Origin: Vicingaceae bacterium
GTDB lineage: Bacteria; Bacteroidota; Bacteroidia; Flavobacteriales_E; Vicingaceae
Assembly (NCBI GenBank): GCA_028245195.1
Contig: JAOKCF010000001.1
Location: forward strand, 478,326 to 542,325
Direction of reading: 5' to 3'
DNA: 64,000 bases
The notes under the pieces are model-generated. The model saw nothing but the letters and a program-made list of their open reading frames with translations. It did not search any database and was not told where the DNA came from. Of the stretch, positions 43,761 to 52,496 are shown one piece after another. The translations under genes were made by a program, and so were the position numbers. Every line of letters starts with the position of its first letter. Within the stretch, counting starts at the first letter, position 1.

Positions 43761-44219
43761 ATGAAAAAAATAGCCATATTCCCGGGTTCCTTTGATCCAA
43801 TTACCTTGGGCCACACCTCAATTATTAATAGAGCACTTCCGTTATTCGATAAAATTATTGTTGCCATTGGAACCAACTCATCCAAACAATACATGTTTAA
43901 TTTACAGCAACGTAAAAAGTGGATTGAGCAATGTTTCGCCAACAAGCCTAATGTGGAAGTAGATATCTACCAAGGTTTAACCGTTGATTATTGTGAAAAA
44001 GTGCAAGCAAAATACATTTTACGAGGCTTGAGAAATCAGCTGGATTATGAGTATGAGCATACCATTGCTCAAATGAACAGAAAGCTAAACGACGAAATTG
44101 AAGCCGTTTTTCTATTTACTGAATTGGACTATGCCACAATAAACTCAACTACTGTGCGTGATATAATTCGTCACGGTGGCGATGCCAATCAATTTTTACC
44201 CAAAGAAATAACTATTTAA
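43761..44219 (+). CDS. coaD: Phosphopantetheine adenylyltransferase
   Basis: CoaD makes dephospho-CoA from 4'-phosphopantetheine and ATP. From the ATG at 43761 the protein has 152 residues, close to the usual 160, and starts MKKIAIFPGSFDPITLGHTS with the nucleotidyltransferase T-x-G-H motif; RGLRNQLDYEYEHTIAQMN and NSTTVRDIIRHGG follow. Upstream in-frame ATGs belong to an extension inside rsmD and are rejected. It precedes the thioredoxin-fold gene by 4 bases. Confidence 0.96.
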   Translation: MKKIAIFPGSFDPITLGHTSIINRALPLFDKIIVAIGTNSSKQYMFNLQQRKKWIEQCFANKPNVEVDIYQGLTVDYCEKVQAKYILRGLRNQLDYEYEHTIAQMNRKLNDEIEAVFLFTELDYATINSTTVRDIIRHGGDANQFLPKEITI

Positions 44220-44223
44220 TCGA

Positions 44224-45594
44224 ATGATTCGAAACACCTTCGTCTTACTGTTTACTCTATTTCTTAGTCTGCAGCTAATCGCTGATGAAACAATTATCCA
44301 AGGAAACATTAAAGGGTTCGAATCTAAAACGATAAAAATTGGTGTTTTCAGCGACTACATTACCAATGAGAGGGAATGGCTGAACGAGCAAGTAATAACG
44401 AATGGAAGTTTCAAACTGAGCATTAACTTAGATGAAATAAAACAAGTTATCCTTAGAATTGAAGATAAGGAAACAAGCTTGTTTGCTGAAGTAGGACAAG
44501 TCTATAATGTCTCCTTAACATTTGACGAAGAAGCAAATAGTGGCCAGGCGTTTAATAAATTTTTGAACCTTAGCTTTCCTTTTCCCAAAGCAACCGAGCT
44601 GAACCAACAAATTAAAAGCTTTAACAAAGCGTATCAAGATTTTTTTGAGCAGAATTATGCTAAAATGATGTACAAAGGTGCGAACAAAGAAACACAAGCC
44701 TTTCTGACGTCATGGAGAAAAAAAGCAGAAAGCATGGAGCTTGATTTTCTTAAAAATTACATTATATATGCCTTAGCAAACCTCGAAGATATTAGAGGCG
44801 GTGATAATTACACCTTGGGAAATACCTACATAAAAGATCAGCCTATTTTATATCATCATAAAGAATACATGAATTTCTTTACGCAGTTCTACCAAGAAGA
44901 TTTTGACCAACTGACAATAAAAAGCGGCAGTCAAAAAATGATGAAAGCACTAATGTTTGAAGAATCATTAGATCGGACTTTGGAGGAATTGAACATATTA
45001 AAAAACTTTGAAAGTGCCGAATTAACTGAATTGTACCTTCTTTATGGACTTTTTGAGGTCTACCATAAAAAGGTAATTAATCAAGAAAGTAGCCAGAAAA
45101 TACTTCAAGAGATTTTAAAAAATGGTCAAAGTCTAGAGAATAAAGAAATAGCTGTAAATATTCTAAAAGCACTAGAACGTTATGGAAAATCGATGGAGGC
45201 GATCAATTTTGCTTTATTAGACTCAAAACAGCAAGAACACTCCCTAATAGATTACAGAGGCAAACAAGTCTACCTCAGCTTTTGGGCCAACACTTCCATT
45301 CCTAGTTTACGGGAGTTAAAGGTGATGCAAAAACTACATGCAGAATATGGTGACAAAGTTCATTTTATAAGCATAAACTTGGACGACGACCCTAACATCA
45401 ACAAATCTGTAGCCGAGGCGAATAACTATACTTGGGACTTTCTACATTTTGGTGGTGATTACAAATTGAGAGAAGCCTATGAAATAACAACGGTTCCTAC
45501 GTACTTTCTAATAAACGAACAAGGTGGCATCAGTAAAGCTTTTGCAGAAGGGCCAATTGAAATGGAACGTACTTTTTTTAATACTTTGAAGTAA
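44224..45594 (+). CDS. Exported thioredoxin-fold (TlpA-like) protein lacking its active cysteines
   Basis: The 456-residue protein has a signal peptide (FVLLFTLFLSLQLIAD), an N-terminal DUF4369-like beta domain (IIQGNIKGFESKTIKIGVF), a helical middle, and a C-terminal thioredoxin/TlpA domain (about residues 325-456: LIDYRGKQVYLSFWANTSIP, VHFISINLDDDP, LREAYEITTVPTYFLINEQG). In TlpA proteins the active site reads W-A-S-W-C-P-x-C; here W354 is followed by A-N-T-S358-I-P-S361, so both cysteines are serines while the cis-proline loop (VPTYFL) is kept. It cannot be a normal disulfide reductase. A binding or scaffold role is inferred. Confidence 0.82.
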   Translation: MIRNTFVLLFTLFLSLQLIADETIIQGNIKGFESKTIKIGVFSDYITNEREWLNEQVITNGSFKLSINLDEIKQVILRIEDKETSLFAEVGQVYNVSLTFDEEANSGQAFNKFLNLSFPFPKATELNQQIKSFNKAYQDFFEQNYAKMMYKGANKETQAFLTSWRKKAESMELDFLKNYIIYALANLEDIRGGDNYTLGNTYIKDQPILYHHKEYMNFFTQFYQEDFDQLTIKSGSQKMMKALMFEESLDRTLEELNILKNFESAELTELYLLYGLFEVYHKKVINQESSQKILQEILKNGQSLENKEIAVNILKALERYGKSMEAINFALLDSKQQEHSLIDYRGKQVYLSFWANTSIPSLRELKVMQKLHAEYGDKVHFISINLDDDPNINKSVAEANNYTWDFLHFGGDYKLREAYEITTVPTYFLINEQGGISKAFAEGPIEMERTFFNTLK

Positions 45595-45598
45595 AACC

Positions 45599-45960
45599 CT
45601 AGTAAACGTACTTCTCAAAATACAGCTTCACAGAATCATCCTGCAAAACCAACTTCCGAGCATTTACGTGTAATATTTGCATGGAAGCTGTGTCTGAGGT
45701 AGAAAGTACCTAATCGTCCTCTTCTAACCAATAACTCCCCATTTCTTTGCCTTCAAAAGTCTTTTGAAAATTTCCTTTAGGACTAAAACAATTCCCAATC
45801 GCCTTCCTTCGGTATGAAAAAGAGTCGAATCCACCTCATAGTGAAAACTTTTGTACTCCATTACCTTCATGGTAGAAGCCCAATTGCCGTGCAAAAGATC
45901 AAAGAGTTCTTCGTGAGACAATTGCTTTTAACACGAAACAAATGTAATGGCGACAACAAA
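45599..45960 (-). pseudogene. Decayed small lipoprotein gene (lipocalin-like pattern)
   Basis: Read on the minus strand, the frame [13 protein letters not shown] looks like the end of a lipoprotein signal, is followed by a TAA, and continues as KQLSHEELFDLLHGNW and ASTMKVMEYKSFHYEV. After a shift near 45807 the next frame gives CFSPKGNFQKTFEGKEMGSY, a TAG, then VLSTSDTASMQILHVNARKL to YFEKYVY and a stop. The pattern (G-x-W opening, SPKG, final strand) is that of small lipocalin-like lipoproteins. At least two nonsense changes and one frameshift are present, and the start may be lost at the tyrS junction. This fills the otherwise gene-free 370 bases here. Confidence 0.6.
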
Positions 45961-45965
45961 GAAAG

Positions 45966-47264
45966 TTAAAAAACGATATGTAAAACGTCTACAACAGTAA
46001 TCAGGTAATAATTTTTCTTTCCTTTTTGTAACAAAACATATTTGCCAAGAATAAGGTCTGCTGTTGTAACTATTTTTTCTAAGTCTACTTTGTCTTTGTT
46101 CACACTCACTCCGTTGTTTTGAATTATTCTTCTAGCTTCACCATTTGAACTACAAGCTTTTACTGAAGCTACTGTAAAATCAATAATCCCCTGCCCTTCT
46201 TCCAAAATAGCTTTTGAAATTTCAGCTTGCGGAACTCCTTCAAAAACACTTAATAAATCTCTTTCTGAAAGACCTTTCAAACTCTCTGCCGTTGAATTTC
46301 CAAATAAAATATTTGACGCTGCAATCGCATTGTCCAATTCCTCTTGAGAGTGAACTCGAATGGTAATATCTTCTGCCAATGCTTTTTGAAGCACTCTTAA
46401 ATGTGGTGCTTCTCCATGTTGCTTTTCTAATTCTACAATCTCTTCTTGAGGCATTAAAGTAAATATCCGAATGTACTTCCCTGCGTCTTCATCAGAAGTA
46501 TTCAGCCAAAATTGGTAGAATTTATACGGTGAAGTTTTCTCAGCATCTAGCCAAACATTTCCACCTTCAGATTTTCCGAACTTGCTGCCATCTGCCTTTG
46601 TAATTAACGGACAAGTTAAAGCAAATGCCTCGCTATCAGATTTTCTGCGAATAAACTCAGTTCCGGTAACTATATTTCCCCATTGATCTGATCCACCCAT
46701 CTGCAACTTGCAATTCTTATTTTGGTTCAACCAAAAGAAATCGTAGCCTTGAATAAGCTGGTAAGAAAACTCAGTAAAGGAAATTCCAGATTCCAAGCGC
46801 TTTTTTACCGAATCTTTTGCCATCATGTAATTCACTGTAATGTGTTTTCCTGCATCACGTAAAAAGTCCAAAAATGAAAATTCCTTAAACCAATCGAAGT
46901 TATTTACCAACTCTGCTGCATTCTTAGCGTCTGAATCAAAATCAAGAAACTTTGCCAACTGCTTTTTCTGGCACTCTAAATTGTGGTTCAATAACTCTTC
47001 CGATAAAAACTTTCGCTCTTCAGACTTCCCTGAAGGATCTCCTACCATTCCAGTTGCTCCGCCTACTAAAGCGATTGGTTTATGGCCTGCATTTTGAAAA
47101 TGAGTTAAAAGCATAATAGGCACTAAATTCCCAATGTGCAACGAATCAGCTGTTGGGTCAAACCCGACGTAACCAGTTGTCATCTCTTTATTCAATTGCT
47201 CTTGTGTATTCGGAGTGATGTTGTTAATCATCCCTCTCCATTCTAGCTCTGCTACAAAATCCAT
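45966..47264 (-). CDS. tyrS: Tyrosyl-tRNA synthetase
   Basis: The 432-residue enzyme charges tRNA-Tyr. From the ATG at 47264 it begins [19 protein letters not shown], has the HIGH-like [48 protein letters not shown] and the KFGKS loop ([12 protein letters not shown]), and an S4 RNA-binding domain at the end. A longer frame to 47297 adds eleven unlikely residues over the promoter. The final residues [11 protein letters not shown] go a little beyond the usual S4 end, possibly read-on into the decayed gene that follows. Confidence 0.95.
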   Translation of the reverse strand: MDFVAELEWRGMINNITPNTQEQLNKEMTTGYVGFDPTADSLHIGNLVPIMLLTHFQNAGHKPIALVGGATGMVGDPSGKSEERKFLSEELLNHNLECQKKQLAKFLDFDSDAKNAAELVNNFDWFKEFSFLDFLRDAGKHITVNYMMAKDSVKKRLESGISFTEFSYQLIQGYDFFWLNQNKNCKLQMGGSDQWGNIVTGTEFIRRKSDSEAFALTCPLITKADGSKFGKSEGGNVWLDAEKTSPYKFYQFWLNTSDEDAGKYIRIFTLMPQEEIVELEKQHGEAPHLRVLQKALAEDITIRVHSQEELDNAIAASNILFGNSTAESLKGLSERDLLSVFEGVPQAEISKAILEEGQGIIDFTVASVKACSSNGEARRIIQNNGVSVNKDKVDLEKIVTTADLILGKYVLLQKGKKNYYLITVVDVLHIVF

Positions 47265-47280
47265 TTTCAAAAAATTTCGA

Positions 47281-47288
47281 CAAAGATA
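47281..47288 (-). promoter_or_regulatory. -7 promoter box for tyrS
   Basis: The minus strand reads TATCTTTG, a full TAnnTTTG match, 16 bases before the tyrS ATG. No clear -33 TTG is seen at the usual distance. Confidence 0.5.
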
Positions 47289-47326
47289 ACCAATCAATTC
47301 TGGCTAAAAGCGGTTTGTTTATTGAG

Positions 47327-47334
47327 TAATTTTG
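47327..47334 (+). promoter_or_regulatory. -7 promoter box (TAATTTTG) for the SDR gene
   Basis: Full TAnnTTTG match ending 4 bases before the ATG at 47339, giving a predicted leaderless or near-leaderless transcript, divergent from tyrS. Confidence 0.5.
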
Positions 47335-47338
47335 AATT

Positions 47339-48337
47339 ATGATTTTAGTAACCGGCGGAACGGGATTAGTAGGAAGTCATTTACTGCATTTGTTATTGAA
47401 AAATGGCGAAAAAGTGAAAGCAATTTATCGTTCAACTGTAAGTTTAGAAAAAGTAAAAAAAGTATTCGCCAGTTACAATGCCACCGAACTTTTTGATCAG
47501 ATTAACTGGGTTAAGGCAGACTTAGCCGATTACTTTAGTTTAGAGGATATTTTTGACGAGGTCACTCACGTTTATCATTGTGCAGCGGTAGTTTCATTCG
47601 ATAGAAGAAAGGCCGATAAAATGTATGAAGGCAATGTTGAAGGAACCAAGAACATGGTAAATCTCAGCTTGCTTAATGGGATTGAGAAGTTTTGCCACGT
47701 TAGTTCCGTCGCCAGCTTAGGGAACTATGCAGATGGTCGTTGTACGGATGAAGAAGCAATTTGGACCCACAGCGACGAAACATCTTATTACTCTATTACT
47801 AAGTATTATGCGGAGAACGAAGTTTGGCGAGCTGCTGAAGAAGGACTCAATACGGTCATAGTGAATCCAGCCACCATTATCGGCTTTGGCGATTGGGAAG
47901 AAAGCAGCACTGCTATTATTAAAAAAATAAACTACGGATTAAATTATTACACGCCTGGCAGTAATGCATTTATTGGCGTGAATGATGTGGTAAAAGCCAT
48001 GCATCAATTAATGAATTCTACCATTTCTGGCCAACGTTATGTTTTAATTGCTGACAACTGGAGCTTTCAAAAGCTGTTTACCCACATTGCAAAAGGCTTA
48101 GGTAAAAATCCGTCGCAAAAAGCCGCGCCGCGCTGGCTCGCTAACGGATTGCGAAGGTTGGACGAAATGCGCTATTTTTTATTGGGCAGCAAAACGGTTC
48201 TCACCAAACAAAGTGTCGATACTGCTTTTAGACATAAATGCTTTTCTGCTGAAAAAATTAAAACTGAATTACAATTCGAATTCGAACCATTGGATTTGGT
48301 AATTGAAAAAGTAACTGAACAGTTTAAGAATAGTTAG
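47339..48337 (+). CDS. NAD-dependent epimerase/reductase (extended SDR)
   Basis: The 332-residue protein has the nucleotide-binding motif LVTGGTGLVGSHLLHLLL (residues 3-20), VYHCAAVVSFDRR, the serine VSSVASLGNY and the catalytic Y-x-x-x-K in YYSITKYYAENEVW, followed by NPATIIGFGDW. This is the dihydroflavonol-reductase-like branch of extended SDRs, common in Bacteroidota. The substrate is unknown. It is divergent from tyrS and is followed by the repeat cluster. Confidence 0.87.
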   Translation: MILVTGGTGLVGSHLLHLLLKNGEKVKAIYRSTVSLEKVKKVFASYNATELFDQINWVKADLADYFSLEDIFDEVTHVYHCAAVVSFDRRKADKMYEGNVEGTKNMVNLSLLNGIEKFCHVSSVASLGNYADGRCTDEEAIWTHSDETSYYSITKYYAENEVWRAAEEGLNTVIVNPATIIGFGDWEESSTAIIKKINYGLNYYTPGSNAFIGVNDVVKAMHQLMNSTISGQRYVLIADNWSFQKLFTHIAKGLGKNPSQKAAPRWLANGLRRLDEMRYFLLGSKTVLTKQSVDTAFRHKCFSAEKIKTELQFEFEPLDLVIEKVTEQFKNS

Positions 48338-48349
48338 GTTTTTAAATTT

Positions 48350-48526
48350 GTCATCGCGGATGAAGTGAAACTGAATGAGGCAATCTGTCTATTCATACCG
48401 TCATTGCTAGTGCAGAGAAACGGAACGAAGCAATCTATTGACTACCAGATTGCCACAGTCGTGCCTCCTTCGCAATGACTATTGTATTTATCATTGCGAA
48501 TGAAAATTAGTGGAATGAAGAAATCT
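48350..48526. repeat. Cluster of degenerate palindromic repeat copies
   Basis: Three direct copies of a 37-base unit lie at 48350-48386, 48400-48436 and 48490-48526. Each starts near TCATTGC and ends in GAA-rich sequence and (C/A)AATCT. An inverted copy (48447-48479, AGATTGCC to GCAATGAC) pairs with the second copy around ATTGACTACC to form a long imperfect hairpin. From memory this resembles intergenic repeats built on TCATTGCGAGG...GAAGCAATCT found in many Bacteroidota genomes. It may also act as a transcription end or mRNA stabiliser between the two convergent genes. This accounts for most of the 190 gene-free bases. Confidence 0.7.
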
Positions 48527-48528
48527 TT

Positions 48529-49873
48529 TTATTGTTTTACCACCTTCTTCGTGACTACTTCTCCATTTTCGTTATATAATTTCAGAAAGAAAATCCCAGA
48601 TTCAAAATTGGTAAGTTCAATTTCTGTCACACTTCTACTCCGATAGCTATCGGAGCTCAGCATGACAAAATCTTGGAGCAGTTTTCCTACAATATTATAC
48701 ACCTCAACTGTTTTCAAACCTTCAATATGTGGAATATTCACAATGCCTTTTGTTGGATTAGGGTAAAGCGTATGTCGAGCAGCACCGTTTTTGTTTCCGG
48801 TAATTCCTTTTAGAATGGTAGTGTCTCCCCCATTTGAAGTTCTTAAAAAAGATTTCCAACCTCCCAGATAAATTAAGTCCTCATCGAAGAACTGAATGCA
48901 AATAGTAAAAGAGGTGTAGGACACTCCTTTCACAGACGTATAGATCCAACTCGCTCCTTGATCATAAGTTTTAATAATATAACTGCCAACATAAAATCCG
49001 ATTGAATCAGTAATAAATTCAGCTTTCGCCAAAAATTGCACATTTTGAAATTGTCCTATTCTATTCCAAGTAACCCCTAAATATGGTGAATGATAAACCA
49101 CCTGCCATGAAGCTTCATCAACATTAAAAAACAAGTTAATAGAATCAGGACTGCTTAAATTTTCAATGGATGTTCTTCCTGACCAATTAAGGGGGAAGAG
49201 AGTCCCAAGAAACTCCTTGATTTACTGTTTTTAAAAGCCGCCCCGTTGCGGAACTTGCAAGACCTTTAGAGTCGTTCACAAACAACAAATCAGTTATTTC
49301 TTCTCCAAGAAAGTTAGAAGGGATAACCGTCCAACTTACATCATAATAGCTAGATAGCATAAAATAAGAATATTGACTTGCATTTAACACAGCATGAGCA
49401 ACTACTATTGTAGTAGAATCGTTTAAAATGGATAGTTTACCGAGGCGCATAGGGAAATAATTTATTGACCAAGTAGCACCGCCATCATTAATAAGTGCAA
49501 TCGCACCCTGTTCAGTAGTAGTTGTGTCAAAATAACGTGATTTTGCACTGTCTATAACTTTTGTAACGGAAAGATGCTTGACGTCCTCAAATGTCATCGA
49601 ATCTAATATTTCTTGAGTAGTCCACGTTTTTCCGCTGTCTGAAGTACTAACAAGCGACCCTCCATTAAATTGAGGCCCAATTGCTGGTGCTTTGTGATTG
49701 AAACATACAGCAACGCCGGTTTGTGGATCAATAAAACTTAACTCGTTAAAGATTGGCAGTGAATATCGTTGAGTTACCAGATCAAAAAAAGTGTTCCATT
49801 ATGCAAAAGTCTGATTTGATAAAACCAAAAGAAGAACAATAATAATAGAAGGTAAAAAGGACTTTCTCTTCAT
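48529..49873 (-). pseudogene. T9SS-exported BNR/beta-propeller protein gene, decayed
   Basis: Read from the ATG at 49873, the frame gives a signal peptide (FLPSIIIVLLLVLSNQTFA), then TAA at 49801-49799, and continues in the same frame with WNTFFDLVTQRYSLPIF and BNR-like repeats with Asp-box flavour (STSDSGKTWTT, NDGGATWSINYF, TVNQGVSWDSL). A run of five Cs (49195-49191) then shifts the frame; with four Cs the protein continues LNWSGRTSIENL, KTYDQGASWIY and ends in a T9SS type A sorting domain (TLYPNPTKGIVNI, VEVYNIVGKLL, SGIFFLKLYNENG). CAA to TAA plus one inserted base explains both lesions. It would have been about 447 residues. Confidence 0.8.
48625..48667. repeat. Palindromic repeat embedded in the sorting-domain coding sequence
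   Basis: The core CTCCGATAGCTATCGGAG (48638-48655) is a perfect 18-base palindrome. Around it, TGTCA (48625-48629) and TGACA (48663-48667) form outer complementary arms. In the pseudogene reading frame it adds about 14 residues (VMLSSDSYRSRSVT) in a loop between two strands of the sorting domain without breaking the frame. This looks like an inserted mobile palindromic element. Confidence 0.65.
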
Positions 49874-49982
49874 GTTGTATTAGTTATTGAGCCGAGGGTA
49901 GTTGTTTCTGTTAATATGACGAAAATATTACAACAATAGTGTTAGAAAACACATAAATATTCCCAAATCAAACCTGTCCAGT

Positions 49983-51485
49983 CTACATTATTCTAGAGCC
50001 CTTTAACTCCTCTATAATCCCCCGATCATTCGCCAACCTCGGTAACTTGTTTTGCCCACCCAATTTACCTTTCGACTTCATGTAGTTTTGAAAACCATCT
50101 TTTTGAATAGAAGCAATTTTTAAGGCTTGTAACATTTTGCCTTCCAATAAATCCTTGTAGTACGAATTGAGTTCAGTCATTTTGCTATTCAATAGCGCAG
50201 CAAACCCAGTTGAGTCAATTCCTTGTTCTTTAAACTCTATTGCCCATTCGTGATAAGGCAACTCCCCGTTAATAGATTCTGTTTGTGGAGCTAAGTGAAA
50301 TTCTACTACCTCAATTCCTGTTTTTTCTGAAGCAAACGCAATTGCTTTTTCTACTTCTTCAGCAATAACATGCTCACCAAAAGCCGAGGTAAAATGTTTA
50401 ATTCTTCCTGTTACTACGATTCGATACGGAGCTAATGAAACAAAACGAACCGTATCGCCAATGTTATAACCCCACAAGCCTGCATTGGTATTTAAAATGA
50501 GCACGTAATTTTGATTTAGCTCTACCCCACTCAAGCTAATTCGCGTTGGATTTTTGGTTCCATATTCTTCTGTAGGAATAAATTCATAGAAAATTCCCGA
50601 ATTCAGTAAAAGCAACATCCCTTGTTCTTTCTGAGAATCTTGGTAGGCAATAAAACCTTCTGAGGCGGGATACAATTCAATCGAATCAACTCGTTTGCCA
50701 ATTAAACTTTCCATGGTGTGTCGATAGGGCTCGTAGTTCACGCCACCGTGTATGAATAAAGAAAAGTCTGGAAAAATTTCTTGAATACTTTTCTTGCCTG
50801 ATTTCTCAATCAATTTTTCAAAATACATTTGAACCCATGGTGGAATTCCACTAATGAGGCTCATTTTTTCTTTTATGGTTTCATCGCAAACGGCATCTAC
50901 TTTGGTTTCCCAAACGTCAATGATGTTTGTTGCTAAAGAGGGCAAACGGTTACGTTGCAAATAACCTGGAACGTGGTGCGCCACAATACCCGACAATCGC
51001 CCAACCGGAATCGGCCCGCTTGTATCTAGTTCAGGGCTTCCTTGTAAAAAAATCATTTTGTGATTCACAAAATCCGCTTTGCCGGTTTCAGCAATGTAAT
51101 GCAAAATAGCATCTCTAGCTGCTTGAATTTGGTGCGGAATGGATTCTTTCGTAATTGGAATATACTTTGCTCCAGAAGTAGTGCCAGAAGTTTTGCTCAG
51201 ATACAGTGGTTTACCCGGCCATAATATGTCTTCCTCTCCTTTTTTTACTCGATCCGCATATGAGCGTAAGCCTTCGTAATCGTTAACAGGAACAGCCTTT
51301 TTAAAATCTCCGTAGTTGTGAATATTTTCAAAACCATGATCTTTTCCAAATGTTGTATTTCGAGCTGCAGCAATGAGGGAAAGAAACACTGCTTCTTGTG
51401 TTTCTATTGGGTTTTTAGACCATTTTCTAACATTCTTTACCGCCAATTTAGCAAATGGCTTACTCAAACTAGCTTTTAACCCCAT
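49983..51485 (-). CDS. GH3 auxin-responsive-promoter family acyl-adenylate enzyme
   Basis: The 500-residue protein belongs to the GH3 family of ANL-type enzymes, which in plants conjugate amino acids to hormones and in Bacteroidota have no settled role. It has the nucleotide loop LSKTSGTTSGAKYIPIT (about residues 95-110), SIELYPASEGFIAYQ, LWGYNIGDTVRF and TGRIKHFTSAFGEHVIAEE, the counterpart of the ANL hinge region. It probably ligates an acyl group to an amine or amino acid in the cytoplasm. The M23 peptidase gene ends 1 base upstream of its start. Confidence 0.9.
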   Translation of the reverse strand: MGLKASLSKPFAKLAVKNVRKWSKNPIETQEAVFLSLIAAARNTTFGKDHGFENIHNYGDFKKAVPVNDYEGLRSYADRVKKGEEDILWPGKPLYLSKTSGTTSGAKYIPITKESIPHQIQAARDAILHYIAETGKADFVNHKMIFLQGSPELDTSGPIPVGRLSGIVAHHVPGYLQRNRLPSLATNIIDVWETKVDAVCDETIKEKMSLISGIPPWVQMYFEKLIEKSGKKSIQEIFPDFSLFIHGGVNYEPYRHTMESLIGKRVDSIELYPASEGFIAYQDSQKEQGMLLLLNSGIFYEFIPTEEYGTKNPTRISLSGVELNQNYVLILNTNAGLWGYNIGDTVRFVSLAPYRIVVTGRIKHFTSAFGEHVIAEEVEKAIAFASEKTGIEVVEFHLAPQTESINGELPYHEWAIEFKEQGIDSTGFAALLNSKMTELNSYYKDLLEGKMLQALKIASIQKDGFQNYMKSKGKLGGQNKLPRLANDRGIIEELKGSRIM

Positions 51486-51486
51486 A

Positions 51487-52347
51487 TTAGAAATTTATAA
51501 ACTCTTTGGGGTTTATTGGTTTTCCTTCCTTCCACAATTCAAAGTGCAAATGCGGTCCTGATGAGAGCTCCCCTGAGTTACCAATAATTGCAATTACATC
51601 ACCTGCTTTCACCTCATCTCCCACCTTTTTCAATAAAACTGAATTGTGTTTGTAATTAGATACAATATTATTCGCATGCTGTAATTGTATCACGTATCCA
51701 GTTTCAACTGTCCATTCCGCAAAAACAACAGTACCATCCAAGGTAGCTTTAATTGCTTCGTCTTTTGGTGCTACCACATCTATTCCAAAATGCTCTTTCG
51801 AAGGATCAAACTCGTTGGTAATGGTTCCTTTTAGCGGTGCAAAAAAATAGATTTGTTTTGATATATTCTCCTTATCATCTGTCAAAGAATAGGAGTCTTC
51901 TCGTTCCACATACTCTCTCAACATTGAATCCTCCTTTGACTTAACTAAAGGATTTTCAAGTAAAATAACCTCTTGGTTTGCATTGTAAATTGAGTCTTTT
52001 GATAACGGTAATTCGCCTTTTAAGGCTCCTTGAATATTTCTTAAGTAAGCAGAATTTCGGAGCAACTCACTCTCTAAGGAATCAGTTCGAAAAAGCATCG
52101 TGGTTAAATCTTCTCTCAAACTAACGTCTGTATAACCTGGAATTGATTCTCTTAAAGGAGTGTAAATAATCACCACAGAAACCAATACAATTAAAACGAC
52201 AACGAAACTTAAAATCAACGTTAGTAGATTCAGTGGCGAAAGTCGATAAGAGAACCTCTCTTCGAAACTGGCATCATTAAGAATAACAAGGCGATACTTG
52301 TTCTTCAATCTTTTTATGATTCGCTTTTTTGTAGTTTCTTTTTCCAT
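51487..52347 (-). CDS. Membrane-anchored M23 (LytM-type) peptidase
   Basis: From the ATG at 52347 (MEKETTKKR) the protein has 286 residues: a basic cytoplasmic head, one membrane helix (LLTLILSFVVVLIVLVSVVI, about residues 42-61), a coiled region and a C-terminal LytM domain with zinc ligands H-x-x-x-D in EHFGIDVVAP and H-x-H in SSGPHLHFELW. Both ligand motifs are intact, so it should cut peptidoglycan cross-links. A start seven codons upstream is possible. It is divergent from sprE/porW, as in many flavobacteria, and paired with the GH3 gene. Confidence 0.92.
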   Translation of the reverse strand: MEKETTKKRIIKRLKNKYRLVILNDASFEERFSYRLSPLNLLTLILSFVVVLIVLVSVVIIYTPLRESIPGYTDVSLREDLTTMLFRTDSLESELLRNSAYLRNIQGALKGELPLSKDSIYNANQEVILLENPLVKSKEDSMLREYVEREDSYSLTDDKENISKQIYFFAPLKGTITNEFDPSKEHFGIDVVAPKDEAIKATLDGTVVFAEWTVETGYVIQLQHANNIVSNYKHNSVLLKKVGDEVKAGDVIAIIGNSGELSSGPHLHFELWKEGKPINPKEFINF

Positions 52348-52428
52348 GGTTTGGCAAAGTCTCTTCAAATATCCGAATATTTATACCACACCAATCATCT
52401 GCAAAGCACTTTTCGTTATACTTTAACT

Positions 52429-52436
52429 AATTTTGT
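52429..52436 (+). promoter_or_regulatory. -7 promoter box (TAATTTTG) for sprE
   Basis: Full TAnnTTTG match, 60 bases before the TTG start of sprE/porW. The gap predicts a leader of about 55 bases, unlike the leaderless cases in this window. Confidence 0.4.
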
Positions 52437-52496
52437 AATTTCAAAATTTTCACATACTAATCTGTGTCTTTCAAAGTTAACTGAAAAAGAATTTAT

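Noticed and set aside
48350-48526. CRISPR array
   Set aside because: The repeat units are degenerate, few and partly inverted, with unequal spacing, and no cas genes are present.
37734-49873. Reassigned stop codon (TAA/TAG read as an amino acid)
   Set aside because: Intact genes on all sides use TAA and TAG as normal stops, and no housekeeping gene has an internal TAA or TAG.
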